This document shows positions 11,278 to 24,058 of a stretch of 64,000 bases of DNA, one piece after another. The notes under the pieces were generated by a model. The model worked only from the letters and a program-made list of their open reading frames with translations, was not told the DNA's origin and searched no databases. The position numbers and the translations under genes were made by a program. This DNA is from Aspidiotus rigidus (taxonomy: Eukaryota; Arthropoda; Insecta; Hemiptera; Diaspididae): positions 12,059,001-12,123,000 of the forward strand of contig JAVHKY010000004.1 of the NCBI GenBank assembly GCA_035079385.1, given 5' to 3'. Numbering within the stretch: the stretch's first letter is position 1; each line of letters begins with the position of its first letter.

Positions 11278-12249
11278 GTTCAGCGTAGAAAAGTATCTAG
11301 GAATCACGTAATAGAATCTTTGTAACAGAATAGCTGTTCAGTAGTGTTATAGGTAGCTTTTGGGGACTTATTCTTGGTCCAACTATTCTGGATCAAGTCA
11401 AGGATTTCTCGCAAGTTTTCTCGAGAGGATGGGAGGGAGAGGTTGATCTCGGACTTCTAAGACCTGCAGATTTCCAATTGACGGCTGGGGTGTCCATGCC
11501 GGTAAGGACATTAAAAAGAGGAAACCCGGTCCCAAACTTGCGAATTTTTAACAGCGGGTAAAGGTACAGTAAAGACATCAAACAGCTTAATCCTCTCTGT
11601 GATCTCATTTACCATTTCCTCTTTCTCTCTCAGATTCGCAGATTGCTGGACTAAGTCGAGGACTGTCAGAGGGGAAAAGAGCAAAAGCTTAGTATTGTAT
11701 GCTAAGCCTAGTTTATACAGAGTATAGCCTACATAGGCATATTATGCTAGACCTAATTTGAAGGTAAAAAGAGTAAACTTTACCGTTTCATGGATCGATC
11801 TTGATTGTATCGATATATCGATTGTATACTGGGCTTTTCCCGCTCGTTCGTCTCCATTCTCAGTTTGGTATAAGTCTAGTATACTTACTTTAAGCCAACT
11901 AGTTTTCAGGGACTCAGTCTTGGTCTAGTAACTCGCAGATTTTCAATAGACGGCTGGGGTGCCGCTAAAGACAATAAAAAGAGGAAACCCAGTTTCAAAC
12001 TTGAGAATTTTCGATAGCGGATAAAGACATCCGGTTGAACATTTGACGGCATCCCCCAATCTCCAAATGGGGACATATTGAAGTCATAAAGTGGAAATGA
12101 GGACATTTCGGAGATATTTTATCCACATCATATAGTGACATAAGGTCGGTATTTCTACCATGGGGAAACATAAAATGTTCAACAGGATCAACCAGTTTCA
12201 GCCTCGTCGAATCTGCTTGTGACGTCAACCATCCGCAAAGTCATCAATT

Positions 12250-12546
12250 CCCGGTAAACAATTTGTTTCCCTTCTGAAGCCCTGGAAAAAATGGGAAAAA
12301 CCACCCTCCTGATCCCCCATTTGAAGCCTTGTTGATCCCCTTGCTCCCGTTTTTTTTTAGTTGAAGCCCGTTAGATTCCCAGGCTCAAAATGGGCTTTAA
12401 CAAGGATAAACCTGAAGCCCCTCAGATCTCAGGGCTTCTTTGAAAAAAACTATTCATTTAATTTCAATTTGAAGCCTTGTTTCCACTCCGGAATCTCTCA
12501 AGCCCTTCGTATTCAAGGGCTTCAAGTGGGAACAATGTTTACCGGG
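12250..12546. mobile_element. CCCGGTAAACA element, copy 1 (internal GAAGCCC motifs)
   Basis: It begins with CCCGGTAAACA and ends with TGTTTACCGGG. The interior is dense in GAAGCCC / GGGCTTC motifs in both orientations. A second copy at 47094-47382 has the same ends and motif content. In both copies TT lies outside the left end and TT outside the right end, so the target duplication may be as short as 2-3 bases. It is non-coding. Confidence 0.8.
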
Positions 12547-13091
12547 TTCGTGACGTCATCAGCATCCGTGAAATGACTACTTCGTGACGTCATGAAGATT
12601 CCTCTCTAGTATAATCGAGCCTAGTTTAAAGCTAGTAAAGCCTGATATTTTACATGCTGGAGCTGAGAAACTCGAACTCGGCCTCTAAGATTTCCGGATT
12701 AGTTCGTAAGTTTGAAATTATCGTCTACCAACGGAAGGGGGGGAGGGGGAGGTAAGCAGCCTCGCGGAATTCAAGTAGTCAGGTGGAGTGCCGGTAACGA
12801 CATGAAAAAGGTCAAAACTGTGGCCTCTTTTTATCATCAACGCCGCAAAGACTTCTGAATGTGTTTGGAGTGAATCCGTTCTCATTGACCCTCTCTCAAA
12901 TTATACTCAAAATCAATGGTTCAAACCCTCCCGTTAGGTATCTCACACAAGTTGAACTTATAAGTGCTTTTTTAGTTCCTTCCCTCAAACAAACAGATAG
13001 CGTTTCATTCGGCCATTCATTTCCTTCCTTGAAGAAGTATAGAGACACCCATCAACGGCGTGAAAAAGAAAACACGATACTGAAATGACCC

Positions 13092-13861
13092 CAAGATAAA
13101 TTCATCTCTCATGCTCTCCCTAGCTCGGGGAAAAACGAATAAATATGTACTTTGAATTATTTTAAGTGAATACTGGGAGTGCTCATCATTTAGCCCGAAC
13201 ATTTACTATCGATTTCCCGCGGTCCATTGCAGTAGCAGCGATAGCTTACCGCGCTATAACTAAAAAAGTGCAAAAATTCATGAAATATCGCTTTTGTATA
13301 GTATTGACACATCTAATGGGAAAATTTCTAGAGGGGCCTCCACTCTGATTTTTCTTTATTGACTGCAAATTTTTATGCTGTTAGAATAACATAAACGATT
13401 TTTGTTGAAAAAAATACCATGGGTGCAAGTTCCTATTTTCTAGAATAAATGCAAAGTGTCACCGTTCTGCGATGATTATAGTCTGAGATACAGTCATGGC
13501 TCTGCAGCCCATATGGGTGAGCTTCAACGAACATTTGGAACATTTTGCGACCAAGGTCGTTATCATCATCTTACCCGGCTAGAGCCTTTATGAGAGGCTC
13601 CCGGTTTCAAACCCGACATGGCATGGTACACCTTGTATGATATAAGTAGAACAGATTGTGGGAACTGTCACTGTTTGGTTGCCAACAGTTTCATATTTCG
13701 GACGTCGACTTGTACATCGACTCATTATTTTACACAATATAGTGCAAATTCTCGTGTATTGGTCGTCCACGACGTTATAGCAAATTGTTCGGAGTTGCCA
13801 ACACTAGTTTCGGTCATATTTTCCGTTTGACAGTATATCGAAAGTAAAAAGATGGTGGTGG
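13092..13861. other. No recognisable gene
   Basis: Only chance frames are present. A hairpin-like GAGCCTTTATGAGAGGCTC followed by GGTTTCAAACCC near 13580-13612 looks superficially like a tRNA arm but no cloverleaf can be completed. Confidence 0.35.
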
Positions 13862-13869
13862 TAGGACCC

Positions 13870-14051
13870 CAAGGTGTTTGAAAAGAGGTGTGCTCAGCTC
13901 ATTGTAAACAACAAGACGCTACATCAGCTGATCTCCATTTAAAACAATGTAAAAACGGAACCGGGTGACGTCACTCGGTTCCGCGTCCCATGTATTTTTA
14001 AATGTGCGTGCGGGTTGCGTTTTGCTTACAATCGAACTGAGCACACCTTGG
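13870..14051. mobile_element. Non-autonomous hAT-like element, family A, copy 1
   Basis: It starts CAAGGTGTTTGAAAAG and ends CACACCTTGG. The flanks taggaccc (13862-13869) and taggatcc (14052-14059) are an 8-bp target duplication with one difference. The interior (ACATCAGCTGATCTCCATTT, AACAATGTAAAA, GGGTTGCGTTTTG) matches the copy at 62566-63086 in reverse orientation. It has no coding capacity. The 8-bp duplication fits the hAT and P superfamilies; the ends look more hAT-like. It lies only 150 bases upstream of the Dll exon. Confidence 0.8.
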
Positions 14052-14204
14052 TAGGATCCCACGTCGAACGTCAACAAGCATATCAGTTGTTAGAAATAAT
14101 TTAGTCTATCAGCGCATGGGCAAGGGAAAATATATCAAATATTTTTATGATAATATCACTTCTTCACCTCGTTAATTAAAACGTAAACTCATGTTTTGTT
14201 GCAG

Positions 14205-14389
14205 AAAAATGTTGCTTAGATGATACGACGTTACGTGTAAATGGCAAAGGTAAAAAGATGCGAAAACCACGAACCATATATTCGAGTCTTCAATTACAAC
14301 AATTAAATCGAAGATTTCAAAGAACGCAGTATTTAGCATTACCAGAAAGAGCCGAATTAGCTGCATCATTAGGTCTCACTCAGACTCAG
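14205..14389 (+). CDS. Dll: Distal-less homeobox gene, homeodomain exon (N-terminal part)
   Basis: This exon encodes residues leading into and covering positions 1-44 of a Distal-less-class homeodomain. Distal-less is a DNA-binding transcription factor that patterns distal appendages. The acceptor TTTTGTTGCAG ends at 14204 and the donor GTATGT starts at 14390. The first two bases complete a codon begun in an exon not seen here, and the exon ends on a codon boundary. After a short acidic lead (CCLDDTT) comes [20 protein letters not shown] and then [20 protein letters not shown], diagnostic of the family. The intron at homeodomain 44/45 and the exon size near 185 bases match the second coding exon of Dlx genes as I know them. 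The upstream exon with the N-terminal region is not found in the 14.2 kb before it. A hAT-like insertion ends 150 bases upstream of this exon. Confidence 0.97.
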
Positions 14390-14616
14390 GTATGTACATT
14401 TTTACATTAATTGAAGCTTTGATCATAATGTTTGAGAAGACAAAATTAAAATTTATCTAATTAAAGAAAAAAAAAAGCGAGGAATGAAATTTCCTATCTT
14501 TTCCATGGGTATAGTATTGATGGCAAATATTTCTTCCCTTTGTCCCCGAAATAAACAAATTGGCTTGCCTCCTTCTCAGTTCTGCCCTTGTCAACATGCA
14601 CTATTATATGCTGGAA

Positions 14617-14988
14617 CAGTATTTCTCAAACTAGTGGCCGCGGGCCCAAACAAGAAAGGCCACAGAGGTTGTGAAAATGATTTTTAATGAAGGTACTGCG
14701 CAATTGACGTATTCCGAATTTGATTAAGGGTAGCCACAGAAAAGCCAAGCGAAGCACAGTGAACTTCCATCGTCTTTCCTCTGGGTAGTTCTGAAGTTGA
14801 AGATGACGCTTGTAATTTGCTGCGGGCAAGTTTGTCATTTCCCGGTTGAAGTCATGATAAAACTATCGGAAAATCAAGAGAAACTCAAAAGGATTGCAGC
14901 TTTGGAAGAAGTCACTGCGGTAATCTCGATCTTACTGACGATCCTCTTCGAAGGAAATCAGTCGAGTTACTCGGTTTGAAAAATACTG
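14617..14988. mobile_element. Probable hAT-like non-autonomous element
   Basis: The left end CAGTATTTCTCAAACTAGTGG and the right end GGTTTGAAAAATACTG are imperfect inverted copies. They resemble the widespread hAT terminus CAGTGTTTCTCAAAC, and GGCCGCGGGCC follows the left end as in that group. The 8-base flanks (tgctggaa, tatatcac) do not match, so the insertion is old or rearranged. There is no coding sequence. Confidence 0.5.
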
Positions 14989-14999
14989 TATATCACTGT

Positions 15000-16400
15000 G
15001 ATGGTCTGAATTATTTTGGAAGTCTGAAGTGGTTCGATCGAGCGAAGTACAAATTTGGAGGATTGAGACATTGTTGAAGAATAGCAAGAGGTTGGCTTCT
15101 TACGAGTAGGTGTACAAGGCCTACGAATTTCGCTGATAGATACCTACTCCCTCGGTGTCTTACGGAGAAAAAAACACTTTTAGAGACTCGAATCTCTCTC
15201 GCTGCAGACGGACAGTCAAGATCTGCGTACACCAAAAACGGTACTAAACTCGACCTGTCAGCTCTAAAGTTGACACGCACACTTGAAGTGCGGGTCCCGT
15301 ATCCGTGAAAACTGTGGATCGAATCGTAAGAACCGAGAGGGAATTAACAAGGTAAGCATATAAACATCAGACAGAGGTAGGATCTATTGAGTTGTTAACG
15401 CTGAATGGCAGTCCTATGACTCAGCATTTTTCTAACGAACAAAAATGAAGAAATCAAACATCATCGTTGACACGGTTATCTACCTTTTTTTTCCCCCCCT
15501 CCTCTTCGGAGCGTAGCACACGTAGAAGAAGGAAGAGAAGATAATTAAATTTATTACACTACAAGATTTCGAGTGTTAATCTGATTTATTAAAGGGATGT
15601 TTCCGATCGAATTTACATGAATTCGGTGATACGTACTGGTCGTAGCGCACCGGTTGTTTTCGCTGGCTGTCGTACACACGAATTTACAACAATCCAGAAC
15701 AAAATAAAACAACAAGAGTTGAGAGAAGAAAAAAAAAAACCGAAACGAAACAAAAACTGCGCCGAACTGGCAAAGTAACCAAACAAGCGAAACTATTATA
15801 TTGTCATTATTTGAAAGCATCGGGGATGTCCGACACCTGTTGTTCTGCGTGGAAAGTCTTCCTTTCTTCTTCTTCTTCTTCGTCATGTATCCTACGTTTA
15901 TATCTATATACGCGTGTATACTTTTTTTTTTCTTTCTTTTTATTGTTCAAACTTCTTCTTCGCCTCCTTGATTCTTCGTCTTCGTCTTTTTCTCAGCGTT
16001 TTTTGTTCTTATTGCCGATGTGGTTGTGTAATAGCATGAGATAGGTGCATCGTTACAATCACCACGTTATGTCTGGTTTTCTCTATCTGTCTATCTACCT
16101 GTCTTCGTACCATCATTCTCTTCCATTCACAGAACAATGAACTACCGTCAACCGAATGCTTCGATGCAGTTTCCGCTATACCGCCCAGCCCCCTGTCATT
16201 CATTCTTGATGTAACCACCTGTTGAATATACAACCGCGCTTCGACACTTTTTTTTCGCGGAGGCCTAATAAACCTATAGTAAAGAGTATACTGAGCTTCC
16301 ACAACATTCATTGATTCCGGAACACAGGAAAAATCCTAATTACAGGTATCCTGTAACTTAAGCACGAATGAGCCTTAGTAACTGAAAACTTGGACACCGC
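15000..16400. other. No recognisable gene; CTT-rich simple repeat
   Basis: No supported coding sequence. A CTT/CTTCTT tract runs near 15860-15885 with further T/C-rich sequence to about 16010. Nothing else is structured at this scale. Confidence 0.4.
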
Positions 16401-17430
16401 AATTCTTTCGAGTCAGCTACATATGTGTTTTAGTATGTGGGACATTTGAAAGTAGGCATATCAAGTTCCAGATGTGATGAGCAATAGAAGAAGGGCTACA
16501 GTTCCCGGTTCTTTCATCGTGAACCGTTCCACATCACAAGATGTGAATGGCTCCTGAAAAATCATCTGTATTCTTCGCAAAGATTCTCTCACCGAAGAGC
16601 CAGTCATGATCGACCATGGCTCCTCCATTTTCTTACTAGTTATCTGAGACGTGATGATTCTGCCGCATAATGTGTCACATCCCAATGGGTTCGCCTTATT
16701 CAGCATTCCCGTATTATGGCTTTCTATCAGCTCTTATCCTTGCAAACATATATCCTCGAGAGCTCCAATTTCTCAAGTATCGGTCTTTATATCGTTTTCT
16801 TTGTCCGTCAGGTAATCTTGTGCCATACTCAAGCTCGGTGTATCAAGTGGCTTTAGAAATTTGAGGGGTTTCCTACCCGTCGAATGTGTCAAGCCCATCA
16901 TAGTTGGTTCCTCTCTACGATCGTTACAACCGGCAGCAAGCTCGCTCTGTCCAGCTTCTGTCGTCTCACCTGATTCTGTACATTCGCGCAGTCTCGTTGC
17001 TAGAATTCTTTAATCTGCCTTCAATATAGTATCCAGGTTTCACTCGCAGACAATAATGCGGATAGTCACGATTACCAAAGACACGGTCTCTTGTAGCCGA
17101 TTGTATGCGTCTCTGTACCCCAGTCTCTAGGTCCAGTTTCTTTGTGATGATGCACTTCAAATAGCAGAAATAAAAACTCACCTTTTCTAGTATTTCTGAT
17201 ACTGGTGCTGTGTGACTTTGGTCTACAGTATTCCCGTTTTGTCAGCGTTAATCTTCAGGTCAAGCGCTGTATAGGCTTCCCTGCTTTGTAGTTCTGTTGA
17301 CGAGGTTGCCACCACAGCGTAATCGTCGGCATATGGCAATTCTGATGTGCACATACTACAGCATTGGGTTTGGGCTTTTAACAGCTTATTGATACATTTC
17401 TAGATGTTAGTTTGAAGTCGCCGCATTCGT
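16400..17430 (-). pseudogene. Degraded non-LTR retrotransposon, RT fragment
   Basis: On the minus strand at about 17290-17370 the sequence reads ELPYADDYAVVATSS followed by a TALDLKINADKT block, the catalytic palm of a non-LTR reverse transcriptase. Downstream near 17060-17150 comes ETGVQRRIQSATRDRVFGNRD, which resembles the region after the RT domain where R-I-x-x-A and RVF.NRDL occur in endonuclease-type LINEs. Frames change repeatedly and stops are frequent. The remainder to about 16400 is not recognised. It is a dead, partial copy in the Dll intron; the clade cannot be set with confidence. Confidence 0.65.
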
Positions 17431-19639
17431 ACAAACTTGAGGCGCCTCGCGCGACGTTGAAGAATCAATTCTTCCATAATTTGTGCGTAGCCACCTTCTC
17501 TGAATTGGACTAATTCTACTCCTGGCGTCAACAAATTGATTTACTAGGTAGTTTACGCGTTCAAAGAGCACATCTCTCAACATATATCGTAGGTACTACT
17601 GTTCGTGAATTTGTGAATTTGGAAAATTTGGAAGAGTTGAAGGATGAATCAAAAAGCACAGGAAGGCTATTGGCTCTAAAGTTCTCTAAACATCTTTGAA
17701 ACCTCTGTTCAATCGCGTAAATGTGAGTACACGGTATGCGTCCAAACCTGTTGCCTTTAAAAATCTCAGAATCGTCAAGCTAGGCTGAAATTTCAAAACA
17801 AGTTGAGAAATTCCGGGAGAATATTAGCCACAAGCTATACCAGACTGCTTCCAGTTATAAGAAGAGTGCACGAGCGGCTTCCTCAACGACAGATGAACGA
17901 CGATTTGCTGTCTTACGTTTGTTCTACACGCGGTTTCCTTCTTTTTCTGTTTCTTCCACTTCAGCGGCTGAGAGTGAGGAACATTCTACTCTCCTTGCTC
18001 CACACCTGCATGAATTTCTCCAGAAAAATGTGAAGTCGCTCGTTCTACGTTTGTTCCTATGCTCCCAAAGCCTACATTCTTCCAAGGGATTCTACTTACA
18101 AAACTGTTGGAGTTGGAAATCCACGTGCCGTATCCATTCTGACTTTAGGCTGCTACCACAGCGTCGTACACAATCTTACTACACTTATCGCGGTCTTCGG
18201 TCCAGTGGAGCAGGGTTAAATTTGTTCACATCCGTATCTTTTCTTTCCATCCGTCTACACATGATAATCTGCAGCAGTTCGTATTTTGAACCCCGAGGCT
18301 TATGCCCTACATCCTCGAACCTACTAAGGTTCAAAGCTTGAAATTTCAACAAGTCGCGGGGACTGGAGCTCCTAAACTGGATTATTCAATCTGTTTCCAT
18401 TTATAAGAGTTGGGAGATCAGAATTCCTAGATAATATGATTTTTATACCGGTTCTGGTCGGTGGAACAAGGGGTGGAAAGGGAGTGAGAGAAGAAAAAGA
18501 ACACAAAAAAACACCGAATACTACAGAAAAAACGGTTCCATAACTTTTAGAGTTACTATGAAAAGAACGGCCCTCATGTTTAGCAAATGAAGACAAACCA
18601 ATTGCTTTTTTTTGTTCCACGATTTCACATGGAAGAGGGTGGTGCACTGTTGACATGAACCTAGCATCGTCAGATTCTTTCAATTTTGTAGAAGCTGCGC
18701 TTTTACGTCAATCAAGAAACACCGAGATCACCCAAATCAAGATCACAATTACCACCTGTTTCTCTGCCAAGTCCCTTAATCTCACCTTGGAGTCCAAATC
18801 CTCCTAAACCACCATATCAAAATCTTAAGAGCACCATTTCTTCAAAATCCATCACAACCCCCTCCCGCCTTTAACCAAAACCTTCCTCCTCCGTACCCAA
18901 GTTGATACTCACTCTAGCAAATAAAAACCTGAAATTACTTGAATCTATTCAATCTTCCAGATTAAAAAGTTGGTACAAGCGGCTCTTATGCTCTTACTCC
19001 CTATTTTTCTATCCACTTCCCCTAGCTCAAACATTTTTTCTCTTGATCTTACGAAAACTTCCAAAATAGTCAACTTTATGGAATGAACAACACGAATTTC
19101 CCTCCCGTATCTTCTCTCATTCTAGGGCGGGTCCAAATCGAGTCCCAGAAGCGGATATGCAGTCTCCATTCGAGGAAACCTCTCATCCCTCCGTGTCGCC
19201 TCCATATTCACTACCGAATTTACCCTCTTCTTTCTCATCCGCTCCTCTCCTCTTTGAAAATTCTCGATATTATCTGATTCTCTCACATCCTTACTTGCTA
19301 GCCAAAACCATCATTCTACAGATCCTATCGTCTAACGAGTCCTCATACAAACTCGCTATGTTCTTCCCCCGCCGCCATTTTTTGATAGGGAATCTGTTGT
19401 TGTATGGAGGAGGGGGGGGGGATTTTGGGGGAAAAAAACGCGCCGGGTGCCCGGTACTGGCCGGAAAAACGTGGAAATTTCGATCTGAAAGCTAAATATC
19501 CCAGGAGGGTGGACTTTAAAAAAGAATAGGTGCCATTGCAGTGCCATTGCAAGACTGCAATGGCAGCCCCGAGTCCCCTACAGCCTGAAGTTTTTCCAAG
19601 TCCTGAAAATCATGACGTGACAACTTGAACGCGCTACAA
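17431..19639. other. No firmly recognised gene; C/T-rich stretch
   Basis: No gene can be supported. From about 18690 to 19330 the plus strand is unusually proline/serine-coding and C/T-rich, with many CCTCC and TCTCTC runs. This is the texture seen in the non-LTR remnant at 24.3-26.6 kb, so an ORF1-like relic is possible. No motif confirms this. Confidence 0.3.
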
Positions 19640-20330
19640 TTTCAAGGAAGCTGTCGTCTTTCCAAGTCCCCCTCCTATCATATATGGCTAGAGGGTCGAA
19701 ATTTTTCCAAGTCCCCCTCCCCTCTCCGTGACGTCACCAACTTCGCTGGCGGACGAAAATTTCCTGGAAGTACCCCCCAACAAAAGGGATAGCGCGTTCC
19801 CCGCTAAGATTTTGATTTTCGAGCTATAAATATGATGGGAGAGGAAATTGGAAAAATTTTAAATATCGAGCTAAAATAAGATGGCGGAAGGATTTTGGAA
19901 AATTTCAACAGGAAAGCAGTTCTAAAGGGGGGGGCGGTGGTTATTTCGAAAAATTTGACGTGCGCCGTGTAATATCCAATCAAAACAAAAATGGTTCAAG
20001 TCCAACGGTCCAAGTCCCCCTCCTATCATATATAGCTCGGGCTGGACTAGGAAAAATTTCGGTTTTCGAGCTACATATGATGGGAGAAGGACTTGGAAGA
20101 ATTTCGACCTTCGAACTATATTTGATAGGGAGGGGGACTTGGACAAATTTCAACTCTTGAGCCATAATATATGATAAAACAGGGGTTTAAAAGAAATTCG
20201 ACTCTTCTTCTATAGTATATGATATGTGTAGAAGATGGGCTTGGTTGGACGAAAATTTCAAGTATATGATATGAATCAAACTTGGAAAAATTATCAATTT
20301 CAGGCTATGAACACCACAAAACAAGGGACT
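19640..20330. repeat. Cluster of AAGTCC / TATCATATATAGCTCG modules in both orientations
   Basis: At least five copies of a roughly 50-base module occur, some inverted. One orientation reads AAGTCCCCCTCCTATCATAT then a TAGCTCG or GGCTAGAGG block. The other reads TATGATGGGAGAGG or TGATAGGGAGGGGGACTTGG. GGAAAAATTT and GAAATTTTTCC link the modules. Some TGACGTCA-type sites lie between. There is no coding sequence. Confidence 0.65.
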
Positions 20331-23056
20331 AAGAAAAACTGAAGACTCTTCAAGATTTAAACTTAATTTCTCAATACCAAAACCAATTCGACCCTAGAAA
20401 AGGTTCCTTGCGTTCCTCGTTCAACTTCGTTAAGGAAGCCGTCGTTCTTACCTTAAAGCTCTTTGAGGGAACTTGGAAAAATTTTGACTTTCGAACCTAA
20501 ACTCCCGAGGTGATGGGGAACAAAGTTTAACCTTTATTTATAAAAAATATAAACAAAGAGACCTCTACAAAACAGGTTCCTCGTTTGCCTCGATTAAGAC
20601 AGCTAATGAAGACAACCCCGACAGCTAACGAGGTAGGCAGCATTAAATTTTACTTCTAGGCTGCAATCATCCTTCCTTACACGAAATATGTCTTATTTAC
20701 TTCTAAAAAGAGAGCAGAGTAGAAAGTAAATTGCAAATTCATCCAACTGCTTATTACTGGTGTCAATTTTGAGCGAAAAGTTGAATCTGAAACCACCAGC
20801 GCCAAATTAACAACTGCGATTCTAAACTGAGCAAGTGTACTTTTTCAAAATATTTCAACACTTGTGCAATTGCTTATTCGAAATGGTCAGCCAATGAATT
20901 TTTTAAAATTATTCAAAACTCACAGATCAGGGTTATCTATATTATAATTTATGCACACGGTTCTAATTTAGATCGTAGTCGTCTGATAAGAAATGGAGGG
21001 TCGACTCTCAAGTATTCGGTAAAAAACTGCGGGCATACAAGGTGAGGGCGATTAAAGTAGACGACCAAGCGTGGTCGTGCGTGACATCACAATAGAGGAG
21101 GGCGGGAGATTGCGACAGACGTAGGGTGAGCGAGTATTAGTTGTTATTATACAGATAATAAGATAATATGTTGTAATGCCCCAGGGCCCATTTACGATCA
21201 TGTTGAAAAAATTTTCAAGTAACTCCTTTACAAACAATGCTGAGTAATTCGGGTGGCCCGTCGGGTGTTTTGTAAAATCGTATTCGTTAAAAGTTGCACA
21301 CAAACTTGCCCCCAAGAAGAATTGGAGGGTCTTTCATCAATTCTTTCTTTCAGACATCCTTCAGTTTTACCGACATCTCAATTCAAACTGTATTGACAGC
21401 AGCAAGTACAGATACGGACGAAACCTGACTACACCCGCCCTCAAAGTTTAGATTTGATGGGAAAAGTCAGTTTTTAGCGTAACTAGAAAAGAATTCTAAA
21501 CTGGAGACTCACAATCAGGAGTCAACTCCACTTCGAACGAAATGTTTATTTCAGTACTCGAAAAACTGGGAGTTTTTATTCGCCAAATTCGAAGGTCTCA
21601 AGAATGGAAAACGTTTGATGATGGCAAACACACGTTAATGCAAACTCACGATGCATCTTGATGAACAAATTACGTACATATATGTTGTAGTGGATGACAT
21701 TTTTCGTATCAAGTCTCAACTTATAACGTGTAGTGTATGTACACACACTCTCCTCCAGTTCTTCATTCATACAGATTTTTTCCCTTTCATTCTATATACG
21801 AGTGCATTCCCTCCTTCTCGCTCTTCCAGACGTGTTTCTTCACTCGATACTTCTTGTCGTGCGTTTTTTAACGATGTCATAAAGCACTCGTAACCTATCT
21901 GCAGTGGCACTTTAACCGCGCGACTCTTCACGTTCGGTCGGCGTCTCTTTCATCGTGTCCCTCGTCGCGTCATAATTCTCAACCGGACGTCTTAATCAAG
22001 AAAAGTAATACATCCAACAGTATTTCCATAATCGTACATCAGAGCGAATTGGAATGTTAAAACATGCATATTATAGGCTTGCACGAGAGATCAATTAATT
22101 ATCGGCGTACGAACTCGCGATTTTCGTGAAGCCATATTCGAAAATATAAGATACGCGAAGAAAATGAGAGAAAATCAAGCGCAATACTCTCGAAGTGTAT
22201 TATTTTTCAGTCACTTCGAATCACCTTTCACGGTTTATAAATCCTTATACCGACGATAATACTATTTTGTGGTTAAGATATTACGGTTGAGAATACCTTG
22301 AAGATGACCTTCGTTCGTTATTGACTTATATCACGCTGTAATTCAGAAAAGAAGTAACAATAACAACGATAATAGGCTAAGTCATTAAAACAAAAAAAAA
22401 AAAAAAAAAGAAAAAAGTTATAAAACTAGGATGAAAATAGTATACTTGCAAATAGGTCAACGATAGACGTATGTAAGTGTGTAACTAAATTTATACATCA
22501 TGCGAGATTACAGAAAAATCACAACGAGATTTTCACCACTGCATAGGAATACAATATCTACAAAAATTGTCAGAGCCACTACGCCCGGGCATAAAATTCA
22601 AGAAAATGAATTAGTGGAATTTAAACTTTTCAAATTTTTAACATCGCGGTTTGTCTACGAGATTTCTAAACATGGGAAAATTCAGTATTACTACTATAAC
22701 GATAGTCATTACAGCACGACCCGCGGAAGGTAACAAATAAAAAATTAGTACAGTGTCTTTCTTACCGTCAAAATCTCTCACATCTGATGTATGTGGATTG
22801 AACAGCAGAGGATGTGTAAAAATAATCAAAAAAAATTATCTGTTCGTAGTCCCAAAAATTCTTCTTGGACATAATCGTGGCATAGCACAGCCAAGCCGAA
22901 AAATTTTCAAGGAGAAACTAAAGATTCTGGGCGAGGAGGGCGAGCTAATCTAATTTCCTTCCGCCTACCCCATTGTCGTACCGCTATCAAAGTTTTGAAA
23001 TTTACTTGTCGTACGATGAAGTAGAAACCTCTTTACAGTCTTCTGTCAAAGCTGGT
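20331..23056. other. No recognisable gene
   Basis: Only chance frames are present. A poly-A-like tract runs at about 22390-22420. The part from about 21650 to 22950 is free of the repeat modules seen elsewhere. I find no exon with splice signals that I would defend. Confidence 0.35.
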
Positions 23057-23069
23057 GAAAAATTGATTC

Positions 23070-23229
23070 CCTGACATTTACCTGAATACGATAACCTGAA
23101 AACCGTTTGCCTGAATTAAAAATCCCTGACAGTCAAATGCCTGAATAATATGAACCTGAAAAATTTCGCCCTGACTGCATAATACCTGACGAACTTTTAC
23201 CTGAAAACCATGCCCCTGACAAGATAAAC
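23070..23229. repeat. Left CCTGA array, 15-bp period
   Basis: About eleven CCTGA cores occur. After the first two intervals (11 and 14) consecutive starts are 15 bases apart almost without exception. Filler between cores is variable, usually A/T-rich, often beginning A or C. Confidence 0.85.
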
Positions 23230-23238
23230 TATTAATTT

Positions 23239-23873
23239 TGTTATATTCCTGATATTCTTTCATTAAAACTAACAATTCTCAGATACTCAATGATGTCGTC
23301 ATTATCTTTGTACTGTTCGTATTGGTTGGCGATTCCATGTATCCGTTCTTGAAGGTCTAACCATTTCTTCTTGGGTGCCGTCTTCACCCGCTTTCCCAGT
23401 GAGAGTTCCGCTGTACAAATTTCTGTATAGGCCTGCTCTTTTTGTAGTTCTTTAATGAACGTATAAATGTCGGGATGACTTTTGCCCACCAGCCGATTGA
23501 ATCGATTATGCCAGCCCTCAGAACAGTTATTGGTTTTATGTGAATTGTTGAGGGCTGACAGGTCATGACTCTATAACGTCGGCTGGTATCGCGGTGGGAC
23601 AGCTCTACGGCGGCCTCGAGCTGGTCTGCCGGTTACATACGTGTTTTGAAAGTAATGGAGTATCGGTTCGAGCTCTTCTGGCGCTTCACCGGCCAACAAA
23701 TCGAATGCCTCTGCTACTTCCTCGTCAGGCACAAAAGCCAATGAAAGCACCATGTGTACGAACCGCCGTACAGAGACATCGTTGGGATCATTGTAGCGAC
23801 CTTGGAGTCCCTCGGCTTGTACCCTTCTGAACATAGATTGGCCGAGGTGGAAAAAACACTTTTCCGTTAACAA
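23239..23873 (-). pseudogene. Mutator-like transposase remnant (C-terminal third)
   Basis: On the minus strand the frame starting at 23873 reads LTEKCFFHLGQSMFRRVQ. This is the zinc-like C-x2-H region of Mutator-like transposases, and VRRFVHMVLSLAFVPDEEV follows, a family-typical helix block. After a stop/frameshift near 23570-23490 come RTNNS-like and WHNRFNRLVG-type sequences in another frame, then KSHPDIYTFIKELQKEQAY. The order and spacing match the last third of MULE transposases. The N-terminal zinc domain and the first catalytic residues are missing. The element is therefore non-autonomous, moved if at all by a relative elsewhere. Confidence 0.75.
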
Positions 23874-23876
23874 TTG

Positions 23877-24058
23877 TCAGGCAAATGTCTGTCAGGAAAA
23901 TGTGTTTTCAGGATAAAAATTTCAGGCAAATGTCTGTCAGGTAAAAAATGTTCAGGTGAACGGCTGTCAGGGATTACAATGTCAGGTATTGAGTTTACAG
24001 GATTTTTTTCATTCAGGCAAATGGTTTTCAGGCAAATGCTGTCAGGTAAATGACCAGG
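23877..24058. repeat. Right TCAGG array, 15-bp period
   Basis: About twelve TCAGG cores (one ACAGG, one CCAGG) occur with spacers of 9-11, mostly 10, bases. Several spacers read CAAATG followed by TCTG or GTTT. The array is inverted relative to the left array. Confidence 0.85.

Larger units (their letters stand above)
10935..12860. repeat. Degenerate direct repeats of about 0.5 kb spacing
   Basis: Related blocks recur in the same orientation at about 10950-11030, 11460-11620, 11935-12060 and 12780-12860. They share a GACGGCTGGGGTG or similar motif, then GACATTAAAAAGAGGAAACCC, then a block like CAGCGGATAAAGGCACAGTAAAGACATC, then a GTGACGTC-type end. A palindrome (11032-11277) and another small element (12250-12546) are embedded between copies. 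No reading frame is conserved. Confidence 0.55.

Noticed and set aside
13575..13615. tRNA-like arms with GGTTTCAAACCC
   Set aside because: No acceptor stem, D-arm or anticodon loop can be placed around it at correct spacing.
23070..24058. Regular direct repeats resembling a CRISPR array
   Set aside because: The repeated core is only 5 bases with about 10-base fillers, the two arrays are inverted around a transposase remnant, and the host is a eukaryote.
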